A stretch of DNA of 32,557 bases from Calothrix sp. MO_167.B12 (lineage in GTDB: Bacteria; Cyanobacteriota; Cyanobacteriia; Cyanobacteriales; Nostocaceae). The notes under the pieces were generated by a model that had not been told where the DNA came from, did no database searches, and worked only from the letters and a program-made list of their open reading frames with translations. Shown here in pieces: positions 1-8,730 of this stretch; the stretch's first letter is position 1, and each line of letters begins with the position of its first letter. The stretch lies in contig JASJCJ010000085.1 in assembly GCA_030066045.1 (NCBI GenBank), forward strand, positions 1 to 32,557, in the 5' to 3' direction. The position numbers and the translations under genes were made by a program.

Positions 1-22
1 AAGTAAAAAGTAAAAAGATAAT

Positions 23-295
23 CCCCATAAATAAATTTAGGGGATAAGATTACGGACGTATTGTTTCTTGCACTACGTGTCTCGAAACAAATGTTTTTAC
101 TTCGTTCCATAAATAAATTTAGGGGCTTGTGACCATTTTTCTTTTTCTTTACTTTTGCCTTTTTACTTTTTACTTTTGCCTTGTTCGGTCATTTCAGTTA
201 TCAGTTATCAGTTATCAGTTACCCCATCGATAAATCGAAGGGCTTGAAATAAGGAAAACACTTTTTTCCTTTCCACGGATAAATCCGGGGGCTTG
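23..295 (+). repeat. Four copies of a small stem-loop family
   Basis: The gene-free left edge carries four related hairpins at 28-39, 110-121, 227-238 and 276-287. Each is a 5-bp stem closing a two-base AA loop, of the form NNNAT-AA-ATN'N'N'. The stem bases differ between copies (TAAAT, TCGAT, CGGAT) but always stay paired. The flanks are conserved: CCA precedes (the third copy has CCCCA) and GGGGCTTG or AGGGCTTG follows in three of the four. Similar copies lie at 13393-13406 and, on the minus strand, at 29798-29809. The form suggests a mobile-element end or a folded RNA or ssDNA signal. No gene is visible from 1 to 425. Confidence 0.6.
195..221. repeat. Heptamer tandem repeat (CAGTTAT)n
   Basis: There are just under four uninterrupted copies of the 7-base unit CAGTTAT. 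The same unit recurs at 17117-17140 (opposite orientation) and 22511-22536. Heptameric short tandem repeats of this kind are known from heterocystous cyanobacteria. Confidence 0.85.
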
Positions 296-339
296 TATCC
301 TTTTATTTTTTGGTCAATGTCTGGGGTTGCCTAGAGTCG

Positions 340-405
340 CGCTCGTAGCCCACACTCACCCGTTCACCGAAGGTGTTCCCGAAGGGTAGGGGAGTGTGTG
401 GAGTA
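340..405. repeat. Palindromic intergenic repeat downstream of glpD
   Basis: The stretch contains nested inverted segments: CCACACTCACC near 351 against GGGGAGTGTGTGG near 391, around the motif CGAAGGTGTTCCCGAAGGG. It looks like one of the small palindromic repeats common between cyanobacterial genes. It lies 20 bases beyond the stop codon of glpD, so it could also help end that transcript. Confidence 0.4.
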
Positions 406-425
406 TGTCACGCAAGATATTCCTT

Positions 426-2087
426 TCATTTACTGAGCTGGTAATCGGGAATGCAATTTTGTTGGATATAAGTATAATAATCATTTCTTTGTTGATCACA
501 ATCCTCTAAGCTCCAGTCGCAGTGGTCAAACAGTGTCTTAATTATTACAGGCAGCAAGTCTAAGCCATAATTATCAAGCATTGCTAGAGCCGTGCGACGG
601 CGGATAATATCTACCAGTGTCCTTGCTAACTCTGAGTTTACAGCATAAACAATCTGGGCTTTAATATCCGGTAGACCAGGGCTAATAATTTGGGCTAAAT
701 CAGGGGAGTTATCCGTCAACGCCAACACCTCCACAGCTTTTGCTCCATAAATTAAGAATAAGTGATGAATTGACCTTGGTGGAATTAAATTTCCATAGTT
801 CTGGAGAGCCTTCTGGGGACGATAATCATGGGGTAATATGGCTCCAGGTAAAGGTATATCCTTTGTACGAGAAACAGGGACTTGACGACCTAATTTTGTG
901 TAGACTGCATCCACAATTTCTTCACCCACTTGGCGATAAGTTGTGAGTTTACCGCCAACCAAAGAAATTAAATTATCAATTCCTTCTTCTGCACCATCGT
1001 CAAGGATATGTCTGCGGGTAATTTGTCCTGGTTGCTTGTTTTCTGACCAAGGTAGAGGACGAACCCCAGAGTAAGTAAATTTTACATCTTCACGGCATAA
1101 CTGGGCGATGGGAATCAGATGATTGGTTTCAGCTAACAGATAGTCAATCTCATCCTCACAGGCCTTGATTTGCTCAAGATTACCTTGAAAGTGCTTATCT
1201 GTAGTTCCAATTAAATATCTACCTAGCCAAGGTATAATAAAAAACGGACGACCATCGGTTTTGGCTTCTACATACAGTGCTGTAGGGGGTGCCCCAACAA
1301 AGGCATCGACGATGATATGACTGCCCTTAGTAGCACCAATTTTTTGACTCTCTTTCTTGTCAGTTGAACCATTGGCAGTAATTGACTCTAAGATTTGGTC
1401 TACCCAAGGACCAGATGTATTTACCACTACTGCCTGGGAACTTAGTTTTACAGTTACTTCTTCCCCCGTCAAGCAATCTTCACAGGTAAGAGCAACAATT
1501 CGATTTTTGTGCTGATGTAGTTGCATAAGTTGCACATAGTTCAATACCGTTGCTCCTGCTGCTTGGGCTGAAAGAATGTTCTCCAGACACAATCTCTCAG
1601 CATAAGCCACTTGGCAATCGTAGTATTGGGCACCACCGAGTAACCCCTCAAAATCGAGATATGGGAACAACTGCTGAAACTTCTTTTTTGGTAACATCCT
1701 GTGAGATAACAGGCTTTTATGGAAGCTGAAAAGATCGTAGAGCATCATCCCAGCTTGGATTTTCCAGTAGGGACGAGAGCGATATCGATAAATCGGAATT
1801 GTCAGCAGCAGGGGTTTTACTAAGTGGGGGGCTATGTGTAAGAGAATTTCCCGCTCTCGTAAAGATTCTTGTACTAAGGCAAATTCATATGACTCCAGAT
1901 AGCGCAATCCGCCATGAATTAGCCTTGTAGACCAACTTGTAGAGCCACTGCTAAAGTCGTTTTTTTCTATCAATAGTGTTTTCAGTCCCCGCAGTGCTGC
2001 ATCTCGCGCAGCTCCAGCACCATTGATTCCCCCACCAATTATGACTAAATCATATGCATTATTACTTATAGTCTGTAAATTTTTCAT
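426..2087 (-). CDS. glpD: Glycerol-3-phosphate dehydrogenase, FAD-dependent
   Basis: This 553-residue flavoprotein should oxidise sn-glycerol 3-phosphate to dihydroxyacetone phosphate and pass electrons to the quinone pool at the membrane. Residues 14-32 form the FAD-binding Rossmann motif (DLVIIGGGINGAGAARDAA). This is followed by the family signature around SGSTSWSTRLIHGGLRYLE at about residues 47-65. The C-terminal third carries the usual GlpD cap domain, including the GGKLTTYR segment. The length is normal for aerobic GlpD (500-560). The ATG at 2087 fits the conserved N-terminus although no strong ribosome site precedes it. The nearest upstream gene on the same strand is a methyltransferase ending 42 bases away, so the two may be co-transcribed. 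Family assignment is secure from the motifs; the quinone role is family knowledge. Confidence 0.95.
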   Translation of the reverse strand: MKNLQTISNNAYDLVIIGGGINGAGAARDAALRGLKTLLIEKNDFSSGSTSWSTRLIHGGLRYLESYEFALVQESLREREILLHIAPHLVKPLLLTIPIYRYRSRPYWKIQAGMMLYDLFSFHKSLLSHRMLPKKKFQQLFPYLDFEGLLGGAQYYDCQVAYAERLCLENILSAQAAGATVLNYVQLMQLHQHKNRIVALTCEDCLTGEEVTVKLSSQAVVVNTSGPWVDQILESITANGSTDKKESQKIGATKGSHIIVDAFVGAPPTALYVEAKTDGRPFFIIPWLGRYLIGTTDKHFQGNLEQIKACEDEIDYLLAETNHLIPIAQLCREDVKFTYSGVRPLPWSENKQPGQITRRHILDDGAEEGIDNLISLVGGKLTTYRQVGEEIVDAVYTKLGRQVPVSRTKDIPLPGAILPHDYRPQKALQNYGNLIPPRSIHHLFLIYGAKAVEVLALTDNSPDLAQIISPGLPDIKAQIVYAVNSELARTLVDIIRRRTALAMLDNYGLDLLPVIIKTLFDHCDWSLEDCDQQRNDYYTYIQQNCIPDYQLSK

Positions 2088-2128
2088 TTGGAACTATACA
2101 CACAAAATTGTTAAAGCTCAAAACTCCA

Positions 2129-2755
2129 TCACTCTCTCACTCCTCTTATCACCTGCAAACTCCCCCCTGCATACAACCGAGGCTCATCTACTTGAAAACC
2201 CGTTTCTCTCAACAATTCCCCTAAATCCGTTCGCAATAACTTCCAAGCCGTTTCTGTCTCAAATAACCAGAAAAATAACCACAACCCTGGTACAAATAGA
2301 GGATTTGTGGGTTGGTGAAAATCTACCAGGGTAAATACCCCACCCGGTCGTAAAACACGATATACTTCATTGAGAATCTTTTGCAATTGTTCCGGTTCCA
2401 TTTCATGAAGGGCGGCACTAGTATGTACCACATCAAATTCTCCATCTGCAAAAGGCATATTCTCAGCAAATGCTTCCACATAATCAGCTTGCGGTACATT
2501 TTGCTCTGCCCTTGTTAAAGATAAAGATGAGGCATCTAACCCTGTAACATTTTGAGAGTATTTGACTAAGAATTGTGTCGTTTGACCGCTACCACAACAT
2601 AAATCTAAAACTTTGGTATCTGAATTAATGGTTAAGTTTTGTAATGCAAGTTGCCGAAAACGTCCTTCACCACCCACGCTCAAAGCTGCCAAACGGGATA
2701 TACCGTCGTAAAGCCATTGATAGCGGTAACTCCAGTCCCTTAAAATTGTTGCCAC
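2129..2755 (-). CDS. Class I SAM-dependent methyltransferase (UbiE/Methyltransf_11 type)
   Basis: The 208-residue protein has the SAM-binding motif I VLDLCCGSGQTTQFL at about residues 48-62, motif II VTGLDAS, and the post-motif EVYRVLRPGGVFTLVDF at about 129-145. This is the layout of small-molecule methyltransferases such as UbiE/MenG relatives. The substrate cannot be read from the sequence. The start is GTG (2753-2755), with AAGGA about 10 bases upstream. The last codons (GVRE, then TGA) fall in a GAGTGAGAGAGTGATGGAG stretch that looks like degenerate heptamer repeat, so the extreme C-terminus may have been rewritten by a repeat. It lies divergent from hemH, 93 bases away. Confidence 0.85.
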   Translation of the reverse strand: MATILRDWSYRYQWLYDGISRLAALSVGGEGRFRQLALQNLTINSDTKVLDLCCGSGQTTQFLVKYSQNVTGLDASSLSLTRAEQNVPQADYVEAFAENMPFADGEFDVVHTSAALHEMEPEQLQKILNEVYRVLRPGGVFTLVDFHQPTNPLFVPGLWLFFWLFETETAWKLLRTDLGELLRETGFQVDEPRLYAGGSLQVIRGVRE

Positions 2756-2848
2756 TTCGTTATTCCTTCACATTAACTTATATATTAAATAAAGACATAT
2801 TGTGAATATTAGTAAAAAAACTGAAAAGCTAGGGGGATTATAGCTGTT

Positions 2849-4015
2849 ATGGGTCGTGTAGGTGTCTTATTACTTAATCTTGGTGGTCCAGATAAATTAG
2901 AAGATGTGGGACCATTTTTGTATAATCTGTTTTCCGATCCGGAAATTATTCGTTTGCCATTTACCTGGTTGCAAAAACCCCTAGCTTGGTTTATTGCTAC
3001 TAGACGCACGCAAAAGTCTCAGGAGAATTACCGTAAAATTGGTGGGGGTTCGCCCCTACGAACTATTACTGAGGCTCAAGGTGAAGCTCTCAGAGAAAAA
3101 CTGCAAGAGTTGGGGCAAGATGCCAAAATATACATTGGTATGCGTTACTGGCATCCATTCACAGAAGAAGCGATCGCCAAAATTACCAAAGATGATGTAG
3201 AACACCTAGTTATTCTACCCCTATACCCCCAATTTTCCATTAGTACTAGTGGTTCTAGTTTCCGGCTTTTAGAGAAAATTTGGCAACAAGACCCGAAATT
3301 ACAGCAACTTCCATATAATGCTATTCCCTCTTGGTATAAACAACCATATTATCTACAGGCGATGGCAGAATTGATTGCCCAAGAATTAGATCAGTTGGAA
3401 AATCCCGACGAGGCACATATTTTCTTCAGTGCTCATGGGGTGCCTAAAAGTTATGTGGAGGACGGGGGAGATCCGTACCAGCAAGAAATTGAGGAATGCA
3501 CTGAATTAATTATGGGTACCCTCAATCGACCCAATAACTACTCCTTAGCTTACCAAAGCCGGGTGGGTCCGGTGGAATGGCTCCAACCCTACACAGAGGA
3601 TGCCATTGAGGAGTTGGGTAAAAAAGGGGTAAATACTTTAGTTGTAGTGCCCATTAGTTTTGTTTCCGAACACATTGAAACTCTAGAAGAAATAGATATT
3701 GAATACCGGGAAATTGCTGAGGAAGCAGGTATCCACAATTTCCATCGTGTACCGGCTTTAAATACCCATCCCTTGTTCATTCAAGCAATGGCTGATTTGG
3801 TGGTTGAGAGTTTGGAACCATCTCCTCTCACATTTGCCCAAATCAATCAAATGAAGAAGAAGGTAAAGATTTACCCTCCAGAGCGTTGGGAGTGGGGTAT
3901 TACCACTTCTGCGGAAGTCTGGAATGGGCGGATAGCCATGTTAGGTTTTATTGCCTTAATTGTAGAGATGATTACAGGTCATGGTTTGTTGCATATGGTG
4001 GGGATTTTACATTAA
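2849..4015 (+). CDS. hemH: Ferrochelatase with C-terminal chlorophyll a/b-binding (CAB) tail
   Basis: Inserts Fe2+ into protoporphyrin IX, the last step of haem synthesis. The 388-residue protein opens with [11 protein letters not shown]. It carries the catalytic histidine in [10 protein letters not shown] (His196) and the conserved glutamate in [12 protein letters not shown] (Glu274). Residues 345-388 are an added hydrophobic tail whose [12 protein letters not shown] motif matches the chlorophyll-binding helix of light-harvesting-like proteins. This fusion is typical of cyanobacterial and plastid ferrochelatases and anchors the enzyme in the thylakoid membrane. AGGGGGA at 2831-2837 is a good ribosome site for the ATG at 2849. 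Identification is secure. Confidence 0.97.
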   Translation: MGRVGVLLLNLGGPDKLEDVGPFLYNLFSDPEIIRLPFTWLQKPLAWFIATRRTQKSQENYRKIGGGSPLRTITEAQGEALREKLQELGQDAKIYIGMRYWHPFTEEAIAKITKDDVEHLVILPLYPQFSISTSGSSFRLLEKIWQQDPKLQQLPYNAIPSWYKQPYYLQAMAELIAQELDQLENPDEAHIFFSAHGVPKSYVEDGGDPYQQEIEECTELIMGTLNRPNNYSLAYQSRVGPVEWLQPYTEDAIEELGKKGVNTLVVVPISFVSEHIETLEEIDIEYREIAEEAGIHNFHRVPALNTHPLFIQAMADLVVESLEPSPLTFAQINQMKKKVKIYPPERWEWGITTSAEVWNGRIAMLGFIALIVEMITGHGLLHMVGILH

Positions 4016-4114
4016 GCCCAGGTTGTATTACTAGGGGCTGGAGCAAGTCCTCCAGTCGTGAGAATAGGTTATACACACTACCTCACCCTCGCTTTTTGCT
4101 ATGCAAAAATCTTT

Positions 4115-4137
4115 CCCTCTCCTTATTAAGGAGAGGG
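4115..4137 (+). terminator. Hairpin downstream of hemH
   Basis: A 10-bp stem CCCTCTCCTT / AAGGAGAGGG with a three-base loop lies 100 bases past the hemH stop. It has no T-run after it, so termination is uncertain. Related CCCTCC-AA-GGAGGG hairpins are common in cyanobacterial gaps (another lies at 5288-5303). Confidence 0.35.
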
Positions 4138-4158
4138 ATGTCCGTGAGGACAGTATTT

Positions 4159-4265
4159 GTAGGGTGTGTTAGACGTAAAGTCGTAACGCACCAAAGCCTG
4201 ATATGATAGTGCGTTACGCTTTGCTCTAGCGTAGCCATGCCCGGAGGGCTATACAACACCCTACG
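4159..4265. repeat. Dispersed palindromic repeat (TGCGTTACG type)
   Basis: The outer arms are TGTAGGGTGTGTTAG (4159-4173) and CTATACAACACCCTACG (4249-4265). The inner arms are CGTAACGCAC (4183-4192) and GTGCGTTACG (4209-4218). No coding sequence lies inside. The nested inverted repeats and length of about 107 bases fit the REP or MITE-like elements scattered through Nostocales genomes. Confidence 0.65.
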
Positions 4266-4291
4266 TGTTTTTCAAAAATCAAATATGATTC

Positions 4292-4580
4292 CTATATAAC
4301 AGGAGTTAATGCTTTTATATCACTGAGTAAGCTTGAGCGAGTGAGAAGAGATAAAACGTGAAGTGTATCTCGCCAGAAAGAAAAAAGTTGAGTTTTTTGT
4401 ATTTGTGAAAGTTTATCAGCCAAACTACTTAGGGCCTTGACGCGATACTCCGCAGAAAGATGTAATAATCAAGGCATAGCGACACTGTAAGCCAATAACT
4501 TGAGGCAGGGTTGTTTCATGACAGTCATCTTCTGCTAGTTTACAAGCACGGGCAACATAAGTTACAAAGTTAGCAGTTTG
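4292..4580 (-). pseudogene. Decayed 3' end of a larger cyanobacterial gene
   Basis: Read on the minus strand, two adjacent frames give gene-like protein. One frame begins near 4575 and gives TANFVTYVARACKLAEDDC followed by GLQCRYALIITS. A shift near 4455 then leads into SAEYRVKALSSLADKLSQIQ and a segment ending SDIKALTPVI and TAG at 4292-4294. The style (leucine-rich, SLADKL, FWRDTLHVLSLLTR) resembles the C-terminal helical-repeat regions of large cyanobacterial regulatory or NTPase proteins. I recognise the style from memory and cannot name the parent. No intact frame spans it, so it is a remnant with at least one frameshift. Confidence 0.55.
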
Positions 4581-4667
4581 TCACAAGCGATCGCTTTAAA
4601 GATTTAAACTTCAAAACCTCTAAATTTCCCAACCTTGTAATCCTTTGTCTAGTGAAGAGGAATAGAA

Positions 4668-5201
4668 ATGGAAAAAGAATTAAGGAATAAGAATGATTTA
4701 AGTACAACTAAACCAACACAAAATCCGTCTGAAAAAGAAAAATAGATCAAAAAGCTTTTTTGTCAAACCAAGGAAAGCTATGGAGAAAAATATCACGACC
4801 ATTATTTAGAACTTTACAAAATTTATGCAAACACGGCTGAAAAAATTAGCGATCGCAGACAGTCTAATAATTCTTTCTTTCTTACTCTAAATACGGCAAT
4901 TATTGCTGTTGTTAGCTACTTACAGCTTGGGAAAAAATCAGGAGAAAATACCGAATTTTATTGGTTAATTAGTTTGTCAGGAATAATAGTTTGCTACGCC
5001 TGGTATAGACTTATTAAGTCTTATAAACAGCTAAATTCTGGTAAATTTAAAATTGTTAATTTGATCGAAAAAGAATTACCAATAGCACCTTATGATGCTG
5101 AGTGGGAGAATCAGCCTTACTTTCTGTTATAGAGAAAATGATATCTTCCTGACAAATATCAATTACTTTTGCTCGGAAATATTGAATCTATTAAAGACTA
5201 A
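4668..5201 (+). pseudogene. Broken small two-helix membrane protein (RipA-family/SLATT-like)
   Basis: From the ATG at 4668 one frame reads MEKELRNKNDLSTTKPTQN, meets TAG at 4743-4745, and continues in the same frame as convincing protein. After the stop come GEKYHDHYLELYKIYANTAE, the motif RRQSNNSFFLTLNTAIIAVV (first membrane helix), YWLISLSGIIVCYAWYRLI (second helix) and LNSGKFKIVNLIEKELP with PYDAEWENQ. Two more in-frame stops (5130 and 5139) precede a YLPDKY tail and a final TAA at 5199. The order and motifs match small membrane proteins annotated as RipA-family octameric membrane proteins, which have a SLATT-like two-helix layout. No in-frame ATG follows the first stop, so it is very likely inactive. 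The family name is from memory. Confidence 0.75.
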
Positions 5202-5287
5202 GATTTCTTAAAAAGATTTAGATTCAAAAAATGAATTAATTACAATACCTTCGCCAATTTATGACCAACAACCCAACCCACCCCTAA

Positions 5288-5303
5288 CCCCTCCAAGGAG
5301 GGG
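5288..5303. repeat. CCCCTCC-AA-GGAGGGG hairpin
   Basis: A 7-bp perfect stem around an AA spacer, in the context AACCCCTCCAAGGAGGGGAA. It is a widespread intergenic repeat type in cyanobacteria. It lies in the 193-base gap between the decayed membrane-protein gene and pgk. Confidence 0.5.
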
Positions 5304-5367
5304 AACTGGAGGGGAGCAGGAGAGGAAAAGAACAATATTTCCTACTGTGAACCCAGCAAAGTCGTAG

Positions 5368-5384
5368 GGTGGGCATTGCCCACC
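5368..5384 (-). terminator. Hairpin just past the pgk stop
   Basis: GGTGGGCA-T-TGCCCACC forms an 8-bp stem 10 bases downstream of the pgk stop codon. No T-run follows on the minus strand. It may be a REP-type repeat that also stabilises or ends the pgk transcript. Confidence 0.4.
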
Positions 5385-5394
5385 TTACTATTAT

Positions 5395-6600
5395 TTACCC
5401 TTCATCTAAAGCAGCAATTCCAGGAAGTACTTTACCTTCGAGTAATTCCAAACTAGCACCACCGCCAGTAGAAATGTGGCTCATTTGTTCGGCTAAACCA
5501 ACCTTTTCCACGGCAGCTACGGAGTCACCACCACCAATAATAGTGGTAGCACCACCTTTACCAATTTCTGCTAAAGTACGAGCGATCGCTTCTGTACCTA
5601 CAGCAAACTTATCAAACTCGAATACACCCATTGGTCCATTCCAAATTACACTCTTACAATCTGCAAGGGCTTCTTGGAATACTTTGACAGAATCAGGACC
5701 AATGTCCAAACCCATCCAACCATCGGGGATATTATCAACACTAACGGTTTGGGAATTGGCATCTGGGGCAAAGTTATCTGCCACCACCACATCGGTAGGT
5801 AACAGGAAAGTTACGCCCTTTTCCTTAGCTTTGGCTTCTAAGGACTTAGCTAACTCTAGCTTGTCTTCTTCCACCAGGGACTTACCAACATTCAAACCAC
5901 GAGCCTTGTAAAAGGTGAAAATCATCCCCCCACCAATGATTAACTTGTCACATTTTTCCAGCAGGGTTTCAATCACACCAATTTTGCTGGAAACCTTGGA
6001 ACCACCAATAATTGCTGCCAGGGGACGTTGGGGGTTTTCAATTGCGGCTTGCAGGTATTGCAATTCCTTTTCAATTAAATATCCAGCCACAGAGGGACTC
6101 AAATACTTAGTTACCCCTTCAGTGGAAGCATGGGCGCGGTGGGCAGTACCAAAAGCATCATTGACGTATAAATCGGCATTAGCTGCCAACTTTTTCGCAA
6201 ATTCAGGGTCGTTTTTCTCCTCTTCGCCATAGAAGCGGACATTTTCCAGTAACATTACTTGTCCGTTTTCCATAGCTGCTACTTTTGCAGCCACATCATC
6301 ACCAATACAGTCATCACACTTAATGACTTCCTTGCCTAATAACTCAGACAAACGTTGAGCTACTGGAGTGAGGCGCATTTTTTCGTTTACTTTACCCTTG
6401 GGACGACCAAAGTGACTGGTTAAAATTACCTTAGCTCCCTTGTTGATCAAATATTGGATAGTTGGCAGAGCAGCACGAATGCGGGTATCGTCGCTAATGT
6501 TTCCTGCATCATCAAGAGGTACATTAAAATCAGCCCTTACTAAAGCACGCTTACCAGATAACTCACTGGCAGATAAATTTGCTAAAGTTTTCTTTGACAC
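5395..6600 (-). CDS. pgk: Phosphoglycerate kinase
   Basis: Transfers phosphate between 1,3-bisphosphoglycerate and ADP, or the reverse in the Calvin cycle, in the cytosol. The 401-residue length is standard. The N-terminal substrate site is visible as [14 protein letters not shown] and the SHFGRPKG motif. The hinge and nucleotide side show [26 protein letters not shown] and [11 protein letters not shown]. The start is GTG (6598-6600), preceded by GGAGG at about 6609-6613 with normal spacing, and reading [11 protein letters not shown]. It stands alone, divergent from the universal stress protein gene 90 bases away. Confidence 0.97.
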   Translation of the reverse strand: MSKKTLANLSASELSGKRALVRADFNVPLDDAGNISDDTRIRAALPTIQYLINKGAKVILTSHFGRPKGKVNEKMRLTPVAQRLSELLGKEVIKCDDCIGDDVAAKVAAMENGQVMLLENVRFYGEEEKNDPEFAKKLAANADLYVNDAFGTAHRAHASTEGVTKYLSPSVAGYLIEKELQYLQAAIENPQRPLAAIIGGSKVSSKIGVIETLLEKCDKLIIGGGMIFTFYKARGLNVGKSLVEEDKLELAKSLEAKAKEKGVTFLLPTDVVVADNFAPDANSQTVSVDNIPDGWMGLDIGPDSVKVFQEALADCKSVIWNGPMGVFEFDKFAVGTEAIARTLAEIGKGGATTIIGGGDSVAAVEKVGLAEQMSHISTGGGASLELLEGKVLPGIAALDEG

Positions 6601-6690
6601 GGCACAAACCTCCTGATTGCCTTTTTGTTATTGTTTTGTATGTAGAACCATCCAGATTTTACCGGAGGACGGGGTACGGAGGTAAGTTTA

Positions 6691-7098
6691 ATGTTCAAAA
6701 CTGTTTTATTTCCCATCGATCAAAGTAGAGAAACAAGGGAAGCGGCTGATGTCGTTGCCAATATTGTCAAAAATTACGGCAGTCGCTTGATACTGCTAAG
6801 TGTAGTGAAAGAACATGATGCAGAATCCCCAAGTGGAGAAATTATGTCTTCACCAGAAACAGTGGCTAAATTGTTGGAGGGTGCCAAGTCTTTGTTTGCT
6901 CAACAAGGTATTGAGGCTGAAGTCATTGAACAAGTGGGAAAACCAGCCTTTACCATTTGTGATGTGGCGGATGAGGTAGATGCTAACCTCATTGTCATGG
7001 GTTGTCGGGGATTGGGATTAACTGAGGAGGGGGCAACGGATAGTGTTACTAACCGTGTGATTAATCTGGCTCCTTGCCCGATACTTATTGTGCCGTGA
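6691..7098 (+). CDS. Universal stress protein (UspA family)
   Basis: A 135-residue single-domain Usp protein starting MFKTVLFPIDQSRETREAAD. The C-terminal half has the family core LIVMGCRGLGL and ends NLAPCPILIV. In ATP-binding Usp proteins the loop reads G-x2-G-x9-G-S/T. Here Gly104 and Gly107 are present but the third glycine is Asp117 (ATDSVT), so nucleotide binding may be weakened. GGAGGT at 6678-6683 supports the ATG at 6691. Heptamer repeats begin immediately after the TGA stop. Confidence 0.9.
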   Translation: MFKTVLFPIDQSRETREAADVVANIVKNYGSRLILLSVVKEHDAESPSGEIMSSPETVAKLLEGAKSLFAQQGIEAEVIEQVGKPAFTICDVADEVDANLIVMGCRGLGLTEEGATDSVTNRVINLAPCPILIVP

Positions 7099-7099
7099 T

Positions 7100-7166
7100 G
7101 AGGGAGTGAAGGAGTGGGGGAGTGAAGGAGTGGGGGAGTGGGGGAGTGAGGGAGTGATGGAGTGAT
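7100..7166. repeat. Heptamer array GGGAGTG/GGAGTGA
   Basis: About nine degenerate copies of a 7-base unit (GGGAGTG, AGGAGTG, GGGGAGT in register) follow the universal stress gene directly. An (AATCTAA)/(AATCCAA)-type repeat follows at about 7175-7208. Related arrays lie at 19764-19831, 23505-23564, 30991-31026 and 31377-31410. Confidence 0.9.
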
Positions 7167-7263
7167 GTATAACAATCCAAAATCCAAAATCTAAAATCTA
7201 AAATCCCAAATGGTTATAAACTAGAGAATTGCCCCACACATCCCACAGCCAAGGAGTTTGTTC

Positions 7264-8550
7264 ATGGATTTCTTGAAAACCACTGATGCAGATTTTACTG
7301 CCAAATTCACAACTTTAGTAAACGATCGCCGGGAAGCTACGGTGGATGTCAGTGGAACGGTACGAGAAATTCTTGCTGATGTCAAGGTACGCGGTGATGA
7401 GGCGATTAGGGAATACACCAGCCGCTTCGATCATTATAATCCTACCTCCTTGGCTCTGAGTAGGGAAGCGATCGCTCACCACGCCCAACAATGTTCTGCT
7501 GATGTCCAAGCGGCTCTGGAGATAGCGGCAGAAAGAATTACCGCTTTTCACCAAAAACAATTACCCCAAAATATTGCCTATACCGATGCTGTAGGGGTAA
7601 ATTTGGGATTGAACTGGGTATCTTTATCTACCGTCGGTATTTACGTACCCGGAGGGAGAGCTAGTTACCCCAGTTCTGTGTTAATGAATGCTTTACCAGC
7701 CAAAATTGCGGGTGTGGAGCGGATTGTGATGACAGTTCCTACCCCTGGTGGTGAAATTAATCCCGCAGTTTTGGCAGCAGCACAAATTGCTGGGGTAACA
7801 GAAATATACAGTATTGGAGGAGCGCAAGCAGTAGGTGCCTTAGCTTATGGTACCCAAACCATTGCCCCCGTTGATAAGATTGTGGGACCGGGTAATGCCT
7901 ATGTAGCAGAAGCGAAGCGTCAAGTATATGGCACCGTAGGCATTGATAGTATTGCTGGACCATCGGAAATTCTGGTGGTTGCAGATAGCAAAAATAATCC
8001 CCAGTGGATTGCCTGGGATTTGTTGTCCCAAGCAGAACATGACCCCAGTGCCCAATCTATCCTAATTACGGATTCAGAAGAGTTTGCTCGCCAAATTATA
8101 GATGCGATCGCAATTATTCTCAAGGACTTACCTACCCAAAAAGTAGCGGGTGCGAGTTGGGAGCAATACGGTGCTGTAATTGTAGTGTCGGACTTGGCAG
8201 ACAGTATATCTTTGGTAAATAAATTAGCACCAGAGCATCTGGAATTATGCGTAGACCAGCCGCGACAACTAGCCCAACAGATTCGCTGTGCTGGTAGTAT
8301 TTTCCTGGGCAGACATACCCCAGAAGCCATTGGTGACTATGTTGGTGGACCAAACCATGTGTTACCCACTGCGAGATCCGCTCGCTTTTCCTCTGGCTTA
8401 AGCGTGTATGATTTTATGAAGCGGATAACCTATTTAGAATGCGATCGCCAATCATTACAAGAAATTGGCAAGGCCGCAGTTACCCTTGCACAAGCAGAAG
8501 GTTTACCCGCCCATGCAGGTAGTGTGAGTATGCGGTTGGTTGATAGTTGA
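7264..8550 (+). CDS. hisD: Histidinol dehydrogenase
   Basis: Catalyses the two-step NAD-dependent oxidation of histidinol to histidine, the last reactions of histidine synthesis, using Zn2+. The 428-residue product carries the family signature across GPGNAYVAEAKRQVYG and IAGPSEILVVAD, and later QAEHDPSAQSILIT and APEHLEL. The frame is open from TTG at 7258, but AAGGAG at 7251-7256 sits seven bases before ATG 7264 and only one base before the TTG. The ATG (MDFLKTTDADF) is therefore chosen. It has no his neighbours, as is usual in cyanobacteria where his genes are scattered. Confidence 0.96.
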   Translation: MDFLKTTDADFTAKFTTLVNDRREATVDVSGTVREILADVKVRGDEAIREYTSRFDHYNPTSLALSREAIAHHAQQCSADVQAALEIAAERITAFHQKQLPQNIAYTDAVGVNLGLNWVSLSTVGIYVPGGRASYPSSVLMNALPAKIAGVERIVMTVPTPGGEINPAVLAAAQIAGVTEIYSIGGAQAVGALAYGTQTIAPVDKIVGPGNAYVAEAKRQVYGTVGIDSIAGPSEILVVADSKNNPQWIAWDLLSQAEHDPSAQSILITDSEEFARQIIDAIAIILKDLPTQKVAGASWEQYGAVIVVSDLADSISLVNKLAPEHLELCVDQPRQLAQQIRCAGSIFLGRHTPEAIGDYVGGPNHVLPTARSARFSSGLSVYDFMKRITYLECDRQSLQEIGKAAVTLAQAEGLPAHAGSVSMRLVDS

Positions 8551-8634
8551 CGGTTGACAGTTTAATTATCACTCCTTCCCAAACTCCCCTCTTTCTCTTA
8601 ATTCATGATGCCTCTTGATTACTGAAGTTAATAC

Positions 8635-8714
8635 GCAGCTAAATTGTATAAAGTAAAAAACCAGGTTCTTGTAGTGCGGGCATCTTGCCCGCTTTATGTA
8701 TACAATTTAGACGC
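8635..8714. mobile_element. MITE-like element with 16-bp imperfect terminal inverted repeats
   Basis: The left end GCAGCTAAATTGTATA (8635-8650) pairs with the right end TATACAATTTAGACGC (8699-8714) at 14 of 16 positions. The centre is a second hairpin GCGGGCA-TCT-TGCCCGC (8676-8692). It is about 80 bases long with no coding capacity, and so fits a non-autonomous miniature transposable element. No parent transposase is in the window. Confidence 0.65.
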
Positions 8715-8730
8715 TTAACAGCGTCAAGAA

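Noticed and set aside
3886-4206. 106-residue plus-strand gene overlapping the hemH end
   Set aside because: It overlaps the chlorophyll-binding tail of hemH in another frame and then runs into a palindromic repeat.
5369-5911. 180-residue plus-strand gene opposite pgk
   Set aside because: It lies entirely antisense to a clear phosphoglycerate kinase and shows no family motif.
7920-8330. 136-residue minus-strand gene opposite hisD
   Set aside because: It is antisense to a conserved enzyme gene, and several overlapping frames there are equally open.
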